This document shows positions 30,716 to 41,991 of a stretch of DNA of 64,000 bases, piece by piece. The first letter of the stretch is position 1; each line of letters starts with the position of its first letter. This stretch comes from Chionoecetes opilio. Its lineage: Eukaryota > Arthropoda > Malacostraca > Decapoda > Majidae. The notes under the pieces are model-generated. The model worked only from the letters and a program-made list of their open reading frames with translations, made no database searches and was not told the origin of the DNA. The translations under genes were made by a program, and so were the position numbers. The stretch lies in the NCBI GenBank assembly GCA_016584305.1, contig JACEEZ010001761.1:177541-241540 (forward strand). The letters are read 5' to 3'.

Positions 30716-30857
30716 GAGCACATCCAAGTGACCTCGTCCGGCTCCACGGTGAGCTACACGCCCAACACGGAGCTGGACTACGGCACGCTGCTCTGCTGGG
30801 GCGCCAACGCCGTGGGCAAGCAGCGCCGCCCCTGCGTCTTCCACGTCTTTCCTGCAG
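30716..30857 (+). CDS. Sidestep-like membrane protein, exon: end of an Ig domain
   Basis: The exon lies between an acceptor (ttatcctcccag) and a donor (cctgcag|gtgggt). It is GC-rich with strong codon character, unlike its surroundings. The text is [17 protein letters not shown], then [19 protein letters not shown], then [11 protein letters not shown]. The LDYGTLLCW segment is the F strand of an Ig fold with its Cys, and [13 protein letters not shown] is the G strand. This wording is characteristic of the Sidestep family of arthropod Ig receptors, which bind Beaten-path proteins and guide motor axons. The exon ends in phase 1. Upstream exons encoding the remaining Ig domains and signal peptide are not in the window. 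Confidence 0.8.
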
Positions 30858-30969
30858 GTGGGTTACGAGTGTATCAGCGTTGGCAAAAAGAGGTGTAGAT
30901 CATTCCTGTTGTATTCTGCCTCATCCATTCACTTAACCTTCATTCTTAACACTCTTGCCCTTCCCGCAG

Positions 30970-31229
<260 letters not shown>

Positions 31230-31254
31230 GATACTTTGATCCTATCTAGACACT

Positions 31255-31392
31255 TTGCAAGTACCAACTACAAGGTTATTCAAAGCGCCACCACGCCAGG
31301 ACGAACTTGGTGGACTCGAACCGCTGACCGAATGCGCAGGGACTCTGCAAACTCTAGCCAGTAACTCTACCAACCGCGCCACCCTGGCGGGT
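31255..31392 (-). mobile_element. tRNA-derived SINE head
   Basis: On the - strand an A-box-like tggcgcggttgg and a perfect B box ggttcgagtcc are about 50 bases apart, as in tRNA genes. The rest does not fold as a tRNA acceptor stem, and it is flanked on both sides by GA repeats. It is a polymerase III-type SINE fragment inside intron 2 rather than a tRNA gene. Confidence 0.6.
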
Positions 31393-31414
31393 AGAGAGAA
31401 AGAGAGAGAGAGAG

Positions 31415-33219
31415 ATAACAAATATTGATGTTATTATTATATCAGTACATTATTTATTTTTTGTGTTTATATAAAAAAAATATGTTTCCCCATCCTATAA
31501 AACGTTCCGATGGGAGAGAAAAAATTGGAAATTGTATTTGAGCATACGTTCGTAGAACAAATGAACGTTTTATTATATTTTTGGTCGTTCGTTACGGGGG
31601 AGAAATTACAATATAATGTTCTGTTTCCATTCGTTCCTATGAGAAAAACGTTAAAATCTCCAAGGGGGAAGAAAAAATATAAGCCCATGTTGCATCAAAA
31701 CATATTTTACTCGAAACTGTTGCTCTCCTTACAAAAACAAATAACAAGAAAATGAAAAAAATGGCCAGAATCTAAAAATGGAAACTGTGATGAGGAAGCA
31801 CTTTGTTAAAAAAAAAAGGGGACGAGTTTTCCTTTTATTGTCATTATAATCACTGGTTGTGTGACGCCACGGCATAAACTAGGAATTAAAGATCAACCGG
31901 AATCAAAAGTTTGCGGGTTAGGGAAGAAGTAAAAAGTGTTCGCTAATACTATGAGTCTGGAAAAGATTGTTGCGTCAAAGAAGAGTTATTATTGGAATTG
32001 AAGGTCGCAGCCACTTATGAGTTTGTGACTAACGGGATGATGTGAGGCAGTGTGTGTGTGTGTTCGTGTGTGTGCGCGTGCGCGTGCTCGTGCGCGTGAG
32101 TGTGTGTGTGTGACTGTGTGTGTGTTGGTATCATAGGAACCACGGAAATGAATGTATCAAGGAAGAGGATTGTGTGCAGCTCCTATCGTGCGTCACGTTA
32201 TTTTGTTAACTATATATTTATTATGGTATGATATGAGGAAAACAAACAATGATAATGATAGTTTATACGTATTGTGTTGCATGATACGTATCAATACAGA
32301 CTTTATCGTGAATAGAAATAGATAGATGAAAAGAAACATGTACAAACATGTTATAAGTGGTGTTGGTAATGGTTGTTAATGGTACTGATGGTGGTGGTAG
32401 TTGTGCTAATGATAATGTCCTCTTGTCATTTACTTGAGTACTTTTAAACCTTTTAAGCTATCAAAAGCTTCCCATTACTCCACGTGTGTATGTGCTTGCG
32501 TGCGTGCGTGCGTGTGTGTGTGCGTGTGCGCGTGTGTGAGAGATTTTCGTACATGTTACTCATTTTCTTTGTTAACCGGCAGTGTTTATTGTTCAGGTAA
32601 TTAACTTACTTGTGCATTATATAATGTAACATTCTCCAGACTAGATTTATCTTTTTTTTTCGGCATAGAAATAACAAAAATACAGGGAAAACAATTGGTG
32701 CTACTTAGTATAGCGTACGGTCTACCGGGCCATTTACGGGACATTTACACTCCAGGGAAATATTGTTGCTTATATAATTGCAACGTACTATTGTTATATA
32801 ATATTGTAAATTCTACAGTAGATAAATTATAGGAAAACTAAATTTTGTAAATGCTTTAGATAAATGATCATCATATAAATATTGTTTTATCAATATATTA
32901 TACAATATATTATTATAAGAAAAACATTAAATCATCAGCATCTTTTCTTAGCACAGTAATAAATATTGCATTAATAATCATGTAAGCAAAACTTAATAAA
33001 AATGTTGAATAATAGCGCATAGTATTGGCATACAGTACGCATAATTTTCTTCATAATTGATAAACGAGGATGGTGTATGCCATCTTAGTTAATGATATAT
33101 ACGTTTATTTCGTATCTCACACATAATACATTATATAAGCTACATGTCAAATATAACATTTAAATTTATGACATTTACGTTTTATACTCTTCAACGTATA
33201 TGACTTCGTATATCGAAGT
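31415..33219. other. Intronic sequence with microsatellites
   Basis: No exon or element recognised. It contains GT/CG-mixed microsatellites at about 32050-32125 and 32484-32540 and AT-rich sequence from 32750. A palindromic stretch acttcgtatatcgaagt is at about 33203-33219, just before LINE D. Confidence 0.4.
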
Positions 33220-35634
33220 CATAAACGCCCAACATTCTTGATCTTTTCCTGACTACTAACCCTTCTGCTTACTCTGTGAAACTATTCTCTCCGTTGGGTT
33301 CCTCCGATCACAATCTTATTTCTGTAACCTGTCCTATCACTCCGGTACCGTCTCGGGACCCACCTAAGCGGAGGTGCTTCTGGCACTTCAGCTCAGCTAA
33401 GTGGGAAGACCTAAGGCAGTACTACTCCGATTTTCCATGGAATGATTACTGCTTCCATGTCAAAGACCCATCTCTTTGTGCAGAGCGCATAACTGAGGTC
33501 ATAGTCTCTGGCATGGAGGCGTACATTCCACATACTTTCTCTAATCCTAAAGCCCGTCAACCTTGGTTTAACTCTGTTTGTTCTCATGCTGTCCAAGATA
33601 GAGAGGTGGCTCACAAATGGTACCGTAAGCATCCATCTCCTGATACTCATGCCCTTTATATTTCTGCCGCAATCATGCCAAATCTTTACTTCAACTTACC
33701 AAAAACTCTTTCATTCATAGAAAATGTCTAAATCTTTCTGAATCAAATTCCTCTCGTGACTTCTGGCATCTAGCAAATAACATCTCTAACAATTTTTCTT
33801 CTTCATATTTCCCTCCTATGCTTCACCCAGATGGCTCCACAGCTGTCTCATCTACTTCTAAAGCTGAACTCTTCATTCAAACATTTGCATAAAATTCCAC
33901 TCTGGCTGATGAAGGGCTTGTTCCTCCTTCTCCTCCACCCTCTGACTATATTATGCCTGTCATTAAGATCCTTCGGAATGATGTTTTCTTTGCCCTTTCT
34001 GGCCTAGATCCTCGGAAGGCTTACGGTCCTGACGGAGTCCCTCTTATTGTTCTCAAAAACTGTGCTTCTGTGCTTGCACCTTGCCTCGTCAAACTTTTCC
34101 GTCTTTGTCTATCTACTTCCACCTTTCCTTCTTGCTGAAAGTTTGCTCACATCCAGCCTGTTCCTAAGAAGGGTGACCGTTCTAATCCTTCAAACTACCG
34201 TCCTATAGCTTTGACTTCCTGCCTTTCTAAAGCTTTTGAATCTATACTTAATAAGAAGATTCTTAAGCATCTATCTGCTCACAATCTTCTATCTGATCGT
34301 CAGTACGGTTTCCGTAAAGGCGATCTACTGGCGATCTTCTAGCTTTCCTAACTGAATCTTGGTCATCCTCCTTTAGGGGCTTCGGTGTAACTGTTGCTGT
34401 TGCCCTTGACATATCAAAAGCTTTTGATAGTCTCTGGCACAAATCTTTAATTTCCAAACTACCCTCATTCGGATCTCTGTACCTTCATTTTAAGTTTCCT
34501 TTCAAACCGTTCTATTGCAGCTACTGTAGATGGACATTGTTCTTCTCCTAAATCTATCAATAGTGGTGCTCCCCAGGGTTCTGTCCTATCACCCACTCTC
34601 TTTCTATTATTTATTAATGATCTTCTAAATCTAACTCAAAGCCCTATCCACTCCTACGCTGATGATTCTACCCTGCATTTTTCAACGTCGTTTATTAGAC
34701 GTCCAACTCAACAGGAACTAAGTGATTCACGGAGAGATGCCACCGAGCGCCTCACTTCTGATCTTTCTATAATTTCTGATTGGGGCAAAGCAAACCTTGT
34801 TTTGTTCAATGCCTCAAAAACCCAATTTCTTCACCTATCTACTCGACAAAACCTACCAGATAACTATCCCCTCTTCTTCAATGACACTCAACTGTCTCCT
34901 TCTTCTACAATGAACATTCTAGGACTATCCTTTACTAAAAATCTGAACTGGAAATCTCACTTCTCATCTCTTGCTAAAACAGCTTCTAAGAAGTTAGGTG
35001 TGCTGTGGCGTCTGCGTCCTTTTTTTTCTCCCTCCCAATTGCTTGCTCTCTACAGGGGCCTTGTCCGCCCATGTATGGAGTATGTCTCACATGTTTGGGA
35101 AGGATCCACTCATACATCTCTCCTATACAGGGTTGAGTCAAAAGCTTTTCGTCTCATCAACTCCTCTCCTCTGACTGACTGTCTTCAATCCTTAAATCAC
35201 CGCCGCAATGTTGCTTCTCTTGCTCTCTTCTACCGTTATTTTCATGCTCACTGCTCTTCTGAACCTGCTAACTGCATGCTTCCCCCACTCTCACGGCCTC
35301 GCTGCACAAGACTTTCTACTCATTCTCATCCTTATTCTGTCCATCTTCCTAATGCAAGAGTTAATCAGTATCTTTACTCTTTCATCCCTTTCACTGGTAA
35401 ACTCTGGAACTCTCTTCCTGTTTCTATTTTTCCACTTTCCTATGACTTAAATCTTTTCAAAAGAGGAGTAACAAGACACCTCCCGAACTAAATAGGCCTA
35501 CCCCTCTTTTTTTTTTTATTCTCTTACTTTCTTCTTTATAGGGACTGGCAACTAAGCGGGCTTTGTGTTACCCATTTTTGTTGTGCCCTTGGCCAGTTCC
35601 TTGTGATGTAAAAAAAAAAAAAAAAAAAAAAAAA
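33220..35634 (+). mobile_element. LINE family D (jockey/CR1-type), 5'-truncated, poly(A) tail
   Basis: Coding text starts abruptly near 33236 within the endonuclease C-terminus and runs to a stop at 35491. A 3' UTR and a poly(A) tail of about 25 A (35610-35634) follow. The element sits in intron 2 of the Sidestep-like gene in the same orientation. No target duplication could be seen. Confidence 0.85.
33276..35491 (+). pseudogene. Endonuclease end and reverse transcriptase of LINE D
   Basis: The EN end is [16 protein letters not shown]. The RT domain follows: DPRKAYGPDGVPLIVLKN, NPSNYRPIALTSCLSKAFE, a frame break near 34320, VALDISKAFDSLWHKSL, GAPQGSVLSPTLFLLFIN and IHSYADDSTLHF (YADD at 34655-34666). 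The last frame (34802-35491, 229 residues) is intact and carries the thumb and C-terminal region, with LYRGLVRPCMEYVSHVWEG, RRNVASLALFYRYFH and FTGKLWNSLPVSIFP. No RNase H is seen. Stops at about 33730, 33890, 34138 and 34340 break the upstream part. Confidence 0.82.
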
Positions 35635-36284
35635 ACTTTCAGTAATTTTAGAAATGCCACAAATAAATAATCTACATTTTTTCTTAACACTTTCCAGCAA
35701 AAGTGATCAAGATGTGATTGAAACAGCTCACTGCCAACGTCTCTCATTTTAATTAGGAAGAGGATACTGAGATATTACGTAGATACTTCGTTGATTATAT
35801 TATTGATCCCTATTTTATAAAGTTTAGTAGGATCCTAGTAGTCAGGTCATGTCATGTCAGGTGGGGTCTTGGAAGACCGCACATTACAGTACGGTAGACT
35901 ACAGACCCCGAGGTAGACCGCACGCTATAGTAGCACCGAACAATTCACACGTGATAATCGGTAATCTTTTCTTAGTGCATGGATGGATTACCAATGACGC
36001 TTAACACAAATTTACACTACCTATAAATTCAGATATTGTTTGGCTTACTTTCAATATCTCAGTTTATTTTGATTGATTTTCATGATTTAGGGATTCAAAC
36101 AAACAAAATTGTATTCATTCTCCTTATATGTCTTCAATATTAAATTAATCTACAGCCTTCAAATGTACTCACTTTAGCCACGCTTGATTTAATGTGTTTC
36201 TTCTGATAATTCAAACATTTACTCAGACAATTCTCCTCCACTCCTTCAGATATAAATGTTCATGGCCTCGTCTTGTCTCCACAG
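35635..36284. other. Intronic sequence, nothing recognised
   Basis: Low-complexity-free intronic DNA between LINE D and the third visible exon. A short duplicated phrase (gtagaccgcac and agaccgcac) is at about 35874-35930. Confidence 0.35.
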
Positions 36285-36422
36285 GTTCCCTCGTTCTCGG
36301 TGCCCGGGCTGTCCTCGGGCCTCACCTCCGTGGGGACGTCTTCTCCACCAACGCCAAGGGACACAGCGAGACAATAAACCTTCAGGTGTACACGATCAAG
36401 GACGTGGCCGAGAAACGCACAG
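36285..36422 (+). CDS. Sidestep-like membrane protein, exon: second half of FN3, frameshifted
   Basis: Acceptor gtctccacag, donor GCACAG|gttagg. In the phase set by the previous exon it begins VPSFSVPGLSSGLTSVG, which matches the FN3 middle, but then runs to a stop. From 36335 the expected FN3 end is in the next frame: GDVFSTNAKGHSETIN followed by LQVYTIKDVAEKRT. That second frame is the one that joins in phase 1 to the last exon. So one base is missing, or two are extra, around 36325-36335, near gtgggg. Either this allele is a pseudogene or the base call is wrong. High GC content and codon quality fit the other exons. Confidence 0.75.
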
Positions 36423-37199
36423 GTTAGGGAGGTAGTGGTAGTGACACACACACTCACTCACACTCACACACACGCACACACACGAGCCCCTTAATGGATG
36501 CCCCAGTATAAAGGTCGCGTTTTGTTTACACTTAGCCAACCAAATAACTATATAAGAAAAAACATTTGACTTCAAAACTAACAGCTGACAACCAAATAAC
36601 TATATAAGAGGGATGAGTTTTTGTATGGTCGTATTTATGTTTACCTAAGTATTTCCAAGCAGTGGCGTAACTACGGAGGGGCAAGTGCATTCCCATGAAA
36701 AGTATGTCCCTCCCCCCACTAGCCATAGCTGCCGTATTCTGTAAAATATTCAAATACCCACCACTGATCTGATCTTTGAATATACCCTTCCTGTGGTATC
36801 AGAGTGGCCCTGAGCTCGGCTTGCCTAGTGCACCCCCCCATTGATATATACCTATACTAGCTACGCCACTGCTAACAAAGCAATCCAGTCCTTTAACAAC
36901 CCACGAACTACGTACCAAAAAACAAGTATGATAATATCCTACCCACAATCCTCTGCGACGTTGTTAATGAGTTCGAAGCACTAACGAACCCTATCAATAT
37001 AAGCTTAAAAAAAATACTACAAAACTATACTCACATTTACTAACTCACATTTACTAACATTTAAGACTTAGACGATGTTACAGGCCAAAAAATATAGGTC
37101 AAAGGTTAACAGGTAAGGGCGTGGGAAGGGAATAAGGGAAATGTTAAGTATTTCAAAGGAGTGTGGTGGGTGGGTGGGGGTGGGGGTGGGTGTGTGTGT
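36423..37199. other. Intronic sequence, nothing recognised
   Basis: Contains a (CA)n run at about 36447-36483, two copies of accaaataactatataaga (36539 and 36590) and otherwise no feature. A G/T-rich run lies at 37164-37204. Confidence 0.35.
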
Positions 37200-37489
37200 G
37201 CGTGCTTCATACAGTTTATTTTTTATCACCCTCATACTTTCAATTTGTACATTTGTTCATTTACCTATCCATATTAGTTTTTCACTGTGTATTTGTTCTT
37301 TTGAATTGCAGCGACACCCACTGTTACGTGCAGACATTCATCCATCAACACATACACACTCACAAAAGTACTATTCAGTTTTAACAATCCTGTTATTGGT
37401 TTACATCTGATGACTGCAGAACATTAACATGACATAATTATTTCATGCTTTACCTTGTGTATGTGTGTAACACTCACGATCTTGAACAT

Positions 37490-37725
37490 GTGTGCTGAGC
37501 TTGCGAGCGAGCGTTTTACCTTCCTGGAAACAGCTTAGAGCTCATAGAAACCGATCTATAAGTAAGATTTAGATCTCACACACCACACTTATCCCAACTC
37601 CCTGCTCAAGGGAGACATGAAGAAGCTATGCTGTCAGCGGAATCCACCCTGAACGGGATTGAACTTACGACATGCTAAACAGCCGGCGGAGATGCTTCCA
37701 ATCAGACCACACAGGCTGTATGCCC
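37490..37725 (-). mobile_element. tRNA-derived SINE in arm A
   Basis: Read on the - strand from 37725: A-box-like tggtctgattgg, then about 35 bases later B-box-like agttcaatcccg, followed by a non-tRNA body ending near 37490. The counterpart in arm B (50590-50810, + strand) shows the SINE was present before the inverted duplication. Confidence 0.6.
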
Positions 37726-38346
37726 TTGTGATTTTATGTCTCTTATTACACGCTCTGTTGTAGTTATTGGTTTTGCTCGACAGTCAAACGCTTTAATTTC
37801 CTCAGAAGGTCGAATACTTATTATATATCAACTGTGTGTATGGTTGCCGTGCATATTTGGTGTATATTTTAGCAGAATTTGAGTGGTGAACTGATATCAG
37901 TCTGTTCACGTGAAGGCTTGCAGGAGAGGTTGTGTAACGCGGCGCCCGATTCTGTGTTGCCTTTTACGGCCCGGGCTTAGGCTCCACTTGTAAGCGTGTA
38001 TAGAGTGAATGGAGTTGGAATAAGAGGTTGGAAGTGGCAGCAATGCTATGAATTGTTCAATGCTATTGAATCGTAAATCGGTGCAGCATTTAGTTAGGTC
38101 TTTATTTTATTATGTGCATACCTGACCGTTGTCTTGTAATATTATTTGTTTCTGTTTGCTTATATAATATTTTCCTGACACATTGTTTTATTTGTACAAT
38201 ATTTTATGAATTTATTCACTTATCCTCATTATTGTTGTTATCATCCCTGAGGACTATCACAAAAACTGAAATATTCCTTGCAATCACGATCCCTTCATCG
38301 CCGCCTCACCTCCAGCACCTTATCAGCCTGTTTTCTTTCCCCTTAG

Positions 38347-38750
38347 CTGCCATTAAGCCCTCCCCAACAAGGAATCACTCCTTAGGGGAGCTGAGGCTCA
38401 TGCCCATCATTTCCGTGGTGGCAGGCGTGGTGGGCGGTCTCCTATTCGTCCTTATCGTGGTCTGTGTCGTGGTGAGGGTGCGTTTGGGAAGGCGGGCAAG
38501 AGCTCAGTGTGGGCGTGAGGAAGTACAAGAGCGAGCGGGCGTCCATGAGGAGTCTACGAGCGCCCCTCTCCACTCCAAGGCACTTTCCCCGACCCATCAT
38601 CTGAAGGCACTACCACCCACTTCTTTGCATGATGCTCTTCCGCCGCCTCCTGTCTTGTTCAGGGACGGAGACGAGAGAAACCTTGATGTATCTGCATGCG
38701 ATATGAAAACAGACATAATAATACATGTTTCCACTCCCGGCACACTGTAG
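38347..38750 (+). CDS. Sidestep-like membrane protein, last exon: transmembrane and cytoplasmic tail
   Basis: The acceptor is ctttccccttag; joined in phase 1 it reads AAIKPSPTRNHSLGELRL. A single membrane span follows, MPIISVVAGVVGGLLFVL plus IVVCVVVRV, then a basic stop-transfer RLGRRARAQ. The cytoplasmic tail of about 80 residues is rich in Pro, His and Leu (THHLKALPPTSLHDALPPP) and ends at the TAG at 38748-38750. The topology, FN3 then one membrane span and a short tail, matches Sidestep proteins. A diverged inverted copy of this exon is at 46730-47169. No polyadenylation signal was identified. Confidence 0.75.
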
Positions 38751-38927
38751 ATGACTCATTGCAGCGTGTAGCTAGAAAACATCATAACACTAGTACACAC
38801 TTCGAAACCATCTGTAATCCCTATACCCCAAAAAGACAATATCCCTCCCTTCCAGGACGAGACAGCCTGGCGATGTATGCAGGACTCAAAACCGTGGAAC
38901 ATACTCGACCAACCGATGATACTTACG

Positions 38928-39600
38928 AGAGGGAGAGCGCAGAGCGTGCGAGAGCGCGAGAGCGCGCGAGAGCGCGAAGAGAGCGCGAGAGAGAGCGAGA
39001 GAGAGCGAGAGAGAGCGAGAGAGAGAGCGAGGACGAGAGGAGCGAGGAGCGAGAGAGCGAGAGAGCAGACGAGCAGACGCGAGAGAGCCGAGAGCGCGAG
39101 AGAGCAGAGAGCAGCGGAGAGAGCGAGCGCAGAGAGCAGCGAGCGAGAGAGCGAGCGAGAGCAGCGAGACGCGAGGAGGCGAGGAGAGCGAGAGAGCGAG
39201 GCAGAGAGCAAGAGCGAGAGAGCGAGGCAGAGAGCGAGGAGAGCGAGCGAGCGAGAGAGCGGCGAGAGAGCAGGAGAGAGGAGCGAGGGGAGAGCGAGCG
39301 AGAGAGCGAGCGAGAGAGCGAGCGAGAGCGCAAGCGAGAGAGCGCGCGAGAGCGAGCGAGAGCGCGAGAGCGAGCGAGAGTGCGAGAGCGAGCGAGAGAG
39401 CTAGACCGAGAGCGAGCGAGAGCGTGAGAGCGAGCGCGAGAGCGAGCGCGAGAGCGAGCGAGAGCGCGAGAGCGAGCGAAGCGCGAGAGCGAGCGAAGCG
39501 CGAGAGCGAGCGAGAGCGCGAGAGCGAGCGAGAGCGCGAGAGCGAGCGAGAGCGCGAGAGCGAGCTAGAGCGCGAGAGTGAGAGAGCGAGAGCGCGAGAG
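38928..39600. repeat. GAGAGCGAGC-type satellite, about 670 bp
   Basis: Imperfect tandem units of gagagcgagc, gagagcgcga and gagcgagagc, purely purine apart from C and with almost no T. All frames stay open, giving Arg/Glu/Ser/Ala runs on + and Leu/Ser/Arg runs on -. Arm B has only a short (GA)n at the matching place (about 46505-46530), so the expansion is specific to arm A. Confidence 0.92.
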
Positions 39601-40438
39601 AGTATATATATGCTGTAAGAAGTATAGAAGATTTAAGACAAGGGAAGAGAGAGTGAGGGAAGGGAAAGGAAATTCAAAGTAAAAGAGAAAATTAGAAGGG
39701 GAGAATTCCACTGATCATATCCTAAAAATTTAATGCAGATAAAGGGTGATTAGAAAGAAGTACCTATATCACCATACGTTGTGTACTATGTAGTGACACG
39801 AAAAATACAAATCTAGAAAAGTCAGAAAATCACTATGCGAGTTTGGTTGGAACTACTGCTGTAGTGGTCTGTTCTAGCTCGCGTGGCCTGTAGGAGACGG
39901 TCTCTGACTCACGCCATCGCCCTGGGTCGACTTCGGAGTGCGAGGTAATATGGGCAAGGGCGGGACATCAGCTTCCTCCTGAGTTTATAGATGAAGACCA
40001 GTGTTGAACGGAGAGTATCATGGCGGCGACTGTCTCGGGTTCCTCATGAGATGAAGCTGCCTTGGATATGCTTCAAAATTTCCAAAACAGGTAAATACGG
40101 TAAACATAACCATGCCTAAGTATGACAAATATTCTTTATAATCAATACTATCATCTTTACCTTGAACTATCATGAACTGAGATCGTTGCTGAAAACCCTT
40201 TTAGAGTGGTTGTAGTTCTCACTTACTATACTGAGGGACACTGAAGATTAACAAAATATCGAATAAATCAATCAAATAATCATATAATAAAAATGACAAT
40301 TAGCGTGTGCCATGATAACCTATATTAACCATCCATTATCACATCACGTCCCCACGATCTTGACAGTGCTTGGCGTTAGCAGCAAACCGGAGGACACCCA
40401 GCTCACTCTTCGCTACAAATACTTTATCCTGATGGGAC

Positions 40439-41982
40439 AATCAATCAATCAATGGAGGCATACGCCTAGGGGCGCGGCGCCTCGCCTATCCTACGACGCC
40501 ACTCCCGGGGGTCACTACGCGCGAGTCCCCATGTAGGTTCTCTTCCCATACCAAGCAATTCACGTCCGGAAACATCAACTTGCCCGAGCCATGAGCATTG
40601 TGGGCGCCCCATTGGTTTCTCCTATGCCGGGTTGTCTCTTTACAGATACAACCCGGTGAGAAGGATCGGTTTCAGGGTAACGTGCCCATATTTGCCGAAG
40701 TTGGCGCTGACAGGACTATGCAGGAATAGGTCTAGATCCAGTCTCATGGTGCAATCGCCGATTTGCTCGGCCCACGCATGAACAAACTGTACTGTTTCAT
40801 CTAGTATGCCTCTAAATACCAAGACCTTGGTCTTGAGCCAGGAGACCTGAGGTCCCAAGGGCTTTGCCTCCTCGTGCAGCGCCCAATGAGCCATCACCAA
40901 AACCTCCAGCGACTCAGCAAAGATTACTGCATCATCAGCAAACACAAGATAAATGATCTTGTTTATGCCGAGGGATGCTCCACAATCTCTTTGGTCCACA
41001 AATTTGCCCAATACCCACTACATACAACTGTTGAAAATTGATTGGGAAAGGACGCATCCTTGTCTCACTCCTGTATTCACAGGAAAAAAGGCTGGATACC
41101 CCCCCCCCCTCCCCTGCACTCCTTACAGCACTCTCACTCCTAGAGCACAGGGCAGTCAGCAGACCAACAGTCCTTGCAGGAATCCCGCGAAGCCGCAGAA
41201 TATCCCATAGTGACTCATGTTGCAATGAGTCAAACGCCTTCTTAAGATCAACATAGGTTGCATGCATCCCTTGTCGAAACCCACGTCGTGAGTTTCCAGG
41301 CGTGAACTCAGACTGATGCTGATGATTCATCTGATGCTCACTGATGCTTCAGCAGATGACTGCGAATCAGTGTCAGCAATAGATGGGCAGGCACCTTGCC
41401 TGGTACTCTGAGCAGTGTAATACCGCGGTAATTGTTGCACTCCTGACTGGCCCCTTTCCAGATAAGGACGACCAGCCGGCTTTTCCAGTCAGGAGGAATG
41501 GTACCTGATTGTCACACGGCAGTCAAGGCGGCATGCAACCCACGAATCATGGCCTCACCTCCAGCTTTGAGTAATTTCTGCACTGATATTACAAACACCA
41601 GCTGCCTTTCCACCCATCAACTTTGTTACAGCCTCTCTGACTTCGTCATGATAGGGTGCGGTTTCGTCAATGAGAGGATTGACATTTACTGCCCGTAATC
41701 CAGTTGTGTGAAGCTGCCCAATTGGAGGATCCACCGTGAACAACTGCCCAAAGCACTCAGCCCAACGAGCCATATGCCCATCCATATGCGACACTAGGCG
41801 CCCATCTGCTGCTCGGATAGCACTCGCCCGAGATGGGGACTTGGAGTGGTGGTTCTTCAGGGCTCGGTTGGAGGTCATTGGTGTTAAATTGGCCTTCGAC
41901 ATCCTCAGTGAGACTCCTGACATGCCTCTCTTTGTCTCTTCCCAGGAGAGTTTCTGTCCTGCGTGACAGAGCCAATGGGACG
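40439..41982 (-). mobile_element. LINE family B, copy 3
   Basis: Bounded by a 9-bp target duplication TGATGGGAC at 40430-40438 and 41983-41991. The 3' end on the - strand is (TTGA)n-like (+ strand aatcaatcaatcaatgg at 40439). This is the longest copy of family B here and extends further 5' than copy 1. It lies in the loop between the two arms of the inverted duplication. Confidence 0.88.
40640..41982 (-). pseudogene. Reverse transcriptase of LINE B copy 3
   Basis: The most upstream frame (41555-41982) includes NNRALKNHHSKSP-like text and LMGGKAAGVCNISAEI, the region before RT motif 1. The next (40935-41330) has ATYVDLKKAFDSLQHESLW and RSETRMRPFP, a damaged form of the QGC-type motif. The last (40640-41011) gives YLVFADDAVIFAESLEVL, so the catalytic box reads FADD (40931-40942). 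A short piece between 40750 and 40780 is missing relative to copy 1. Stops and frameshifts throughout. Confidence 0.8.
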
Positions 41983-41991
41983 TGATGGGAC

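Larger units (their letters stand above)
37200..40050 (+). repeat. Inverted duplication, arm A (contains last host exon)
   Basis: Blocks of this arm recur, reverse-complemented and in mirrored order, in 44745-51300. Examples: cagcggaatccaccctgaac (37638) against its complement near 50659; ttgcaggagaggttgtgtaac (37917) against 50222-50242; the last exon (38347-38750) against 46730-47169; gcagataaagggt (about 39735) against about 45203; and ccatcgccctgggtcgactt (39913) against about 44868. The match stops near 40050 on the inner side and fades near 37200 on the outer side. Arm A uniquely carries the GAGCGA repeat at 38928-39600. Confidence 0.85.

Noticed and set aside
31255..31392. Possible tRNA gene from A and B boxes
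   Set aside because: No acceptor-stem pairing or clean cloverleaf; it fits a tRNA-derived SINE head embedded in GA repeats.
38877..39618. ORFs up to 243 codons rich in Arg, Glu, Ser, Ala or Leu
   Set aside because: All frames of the GAGCGA satellite stay open, and arm B lacks the sequence at the homologous place.
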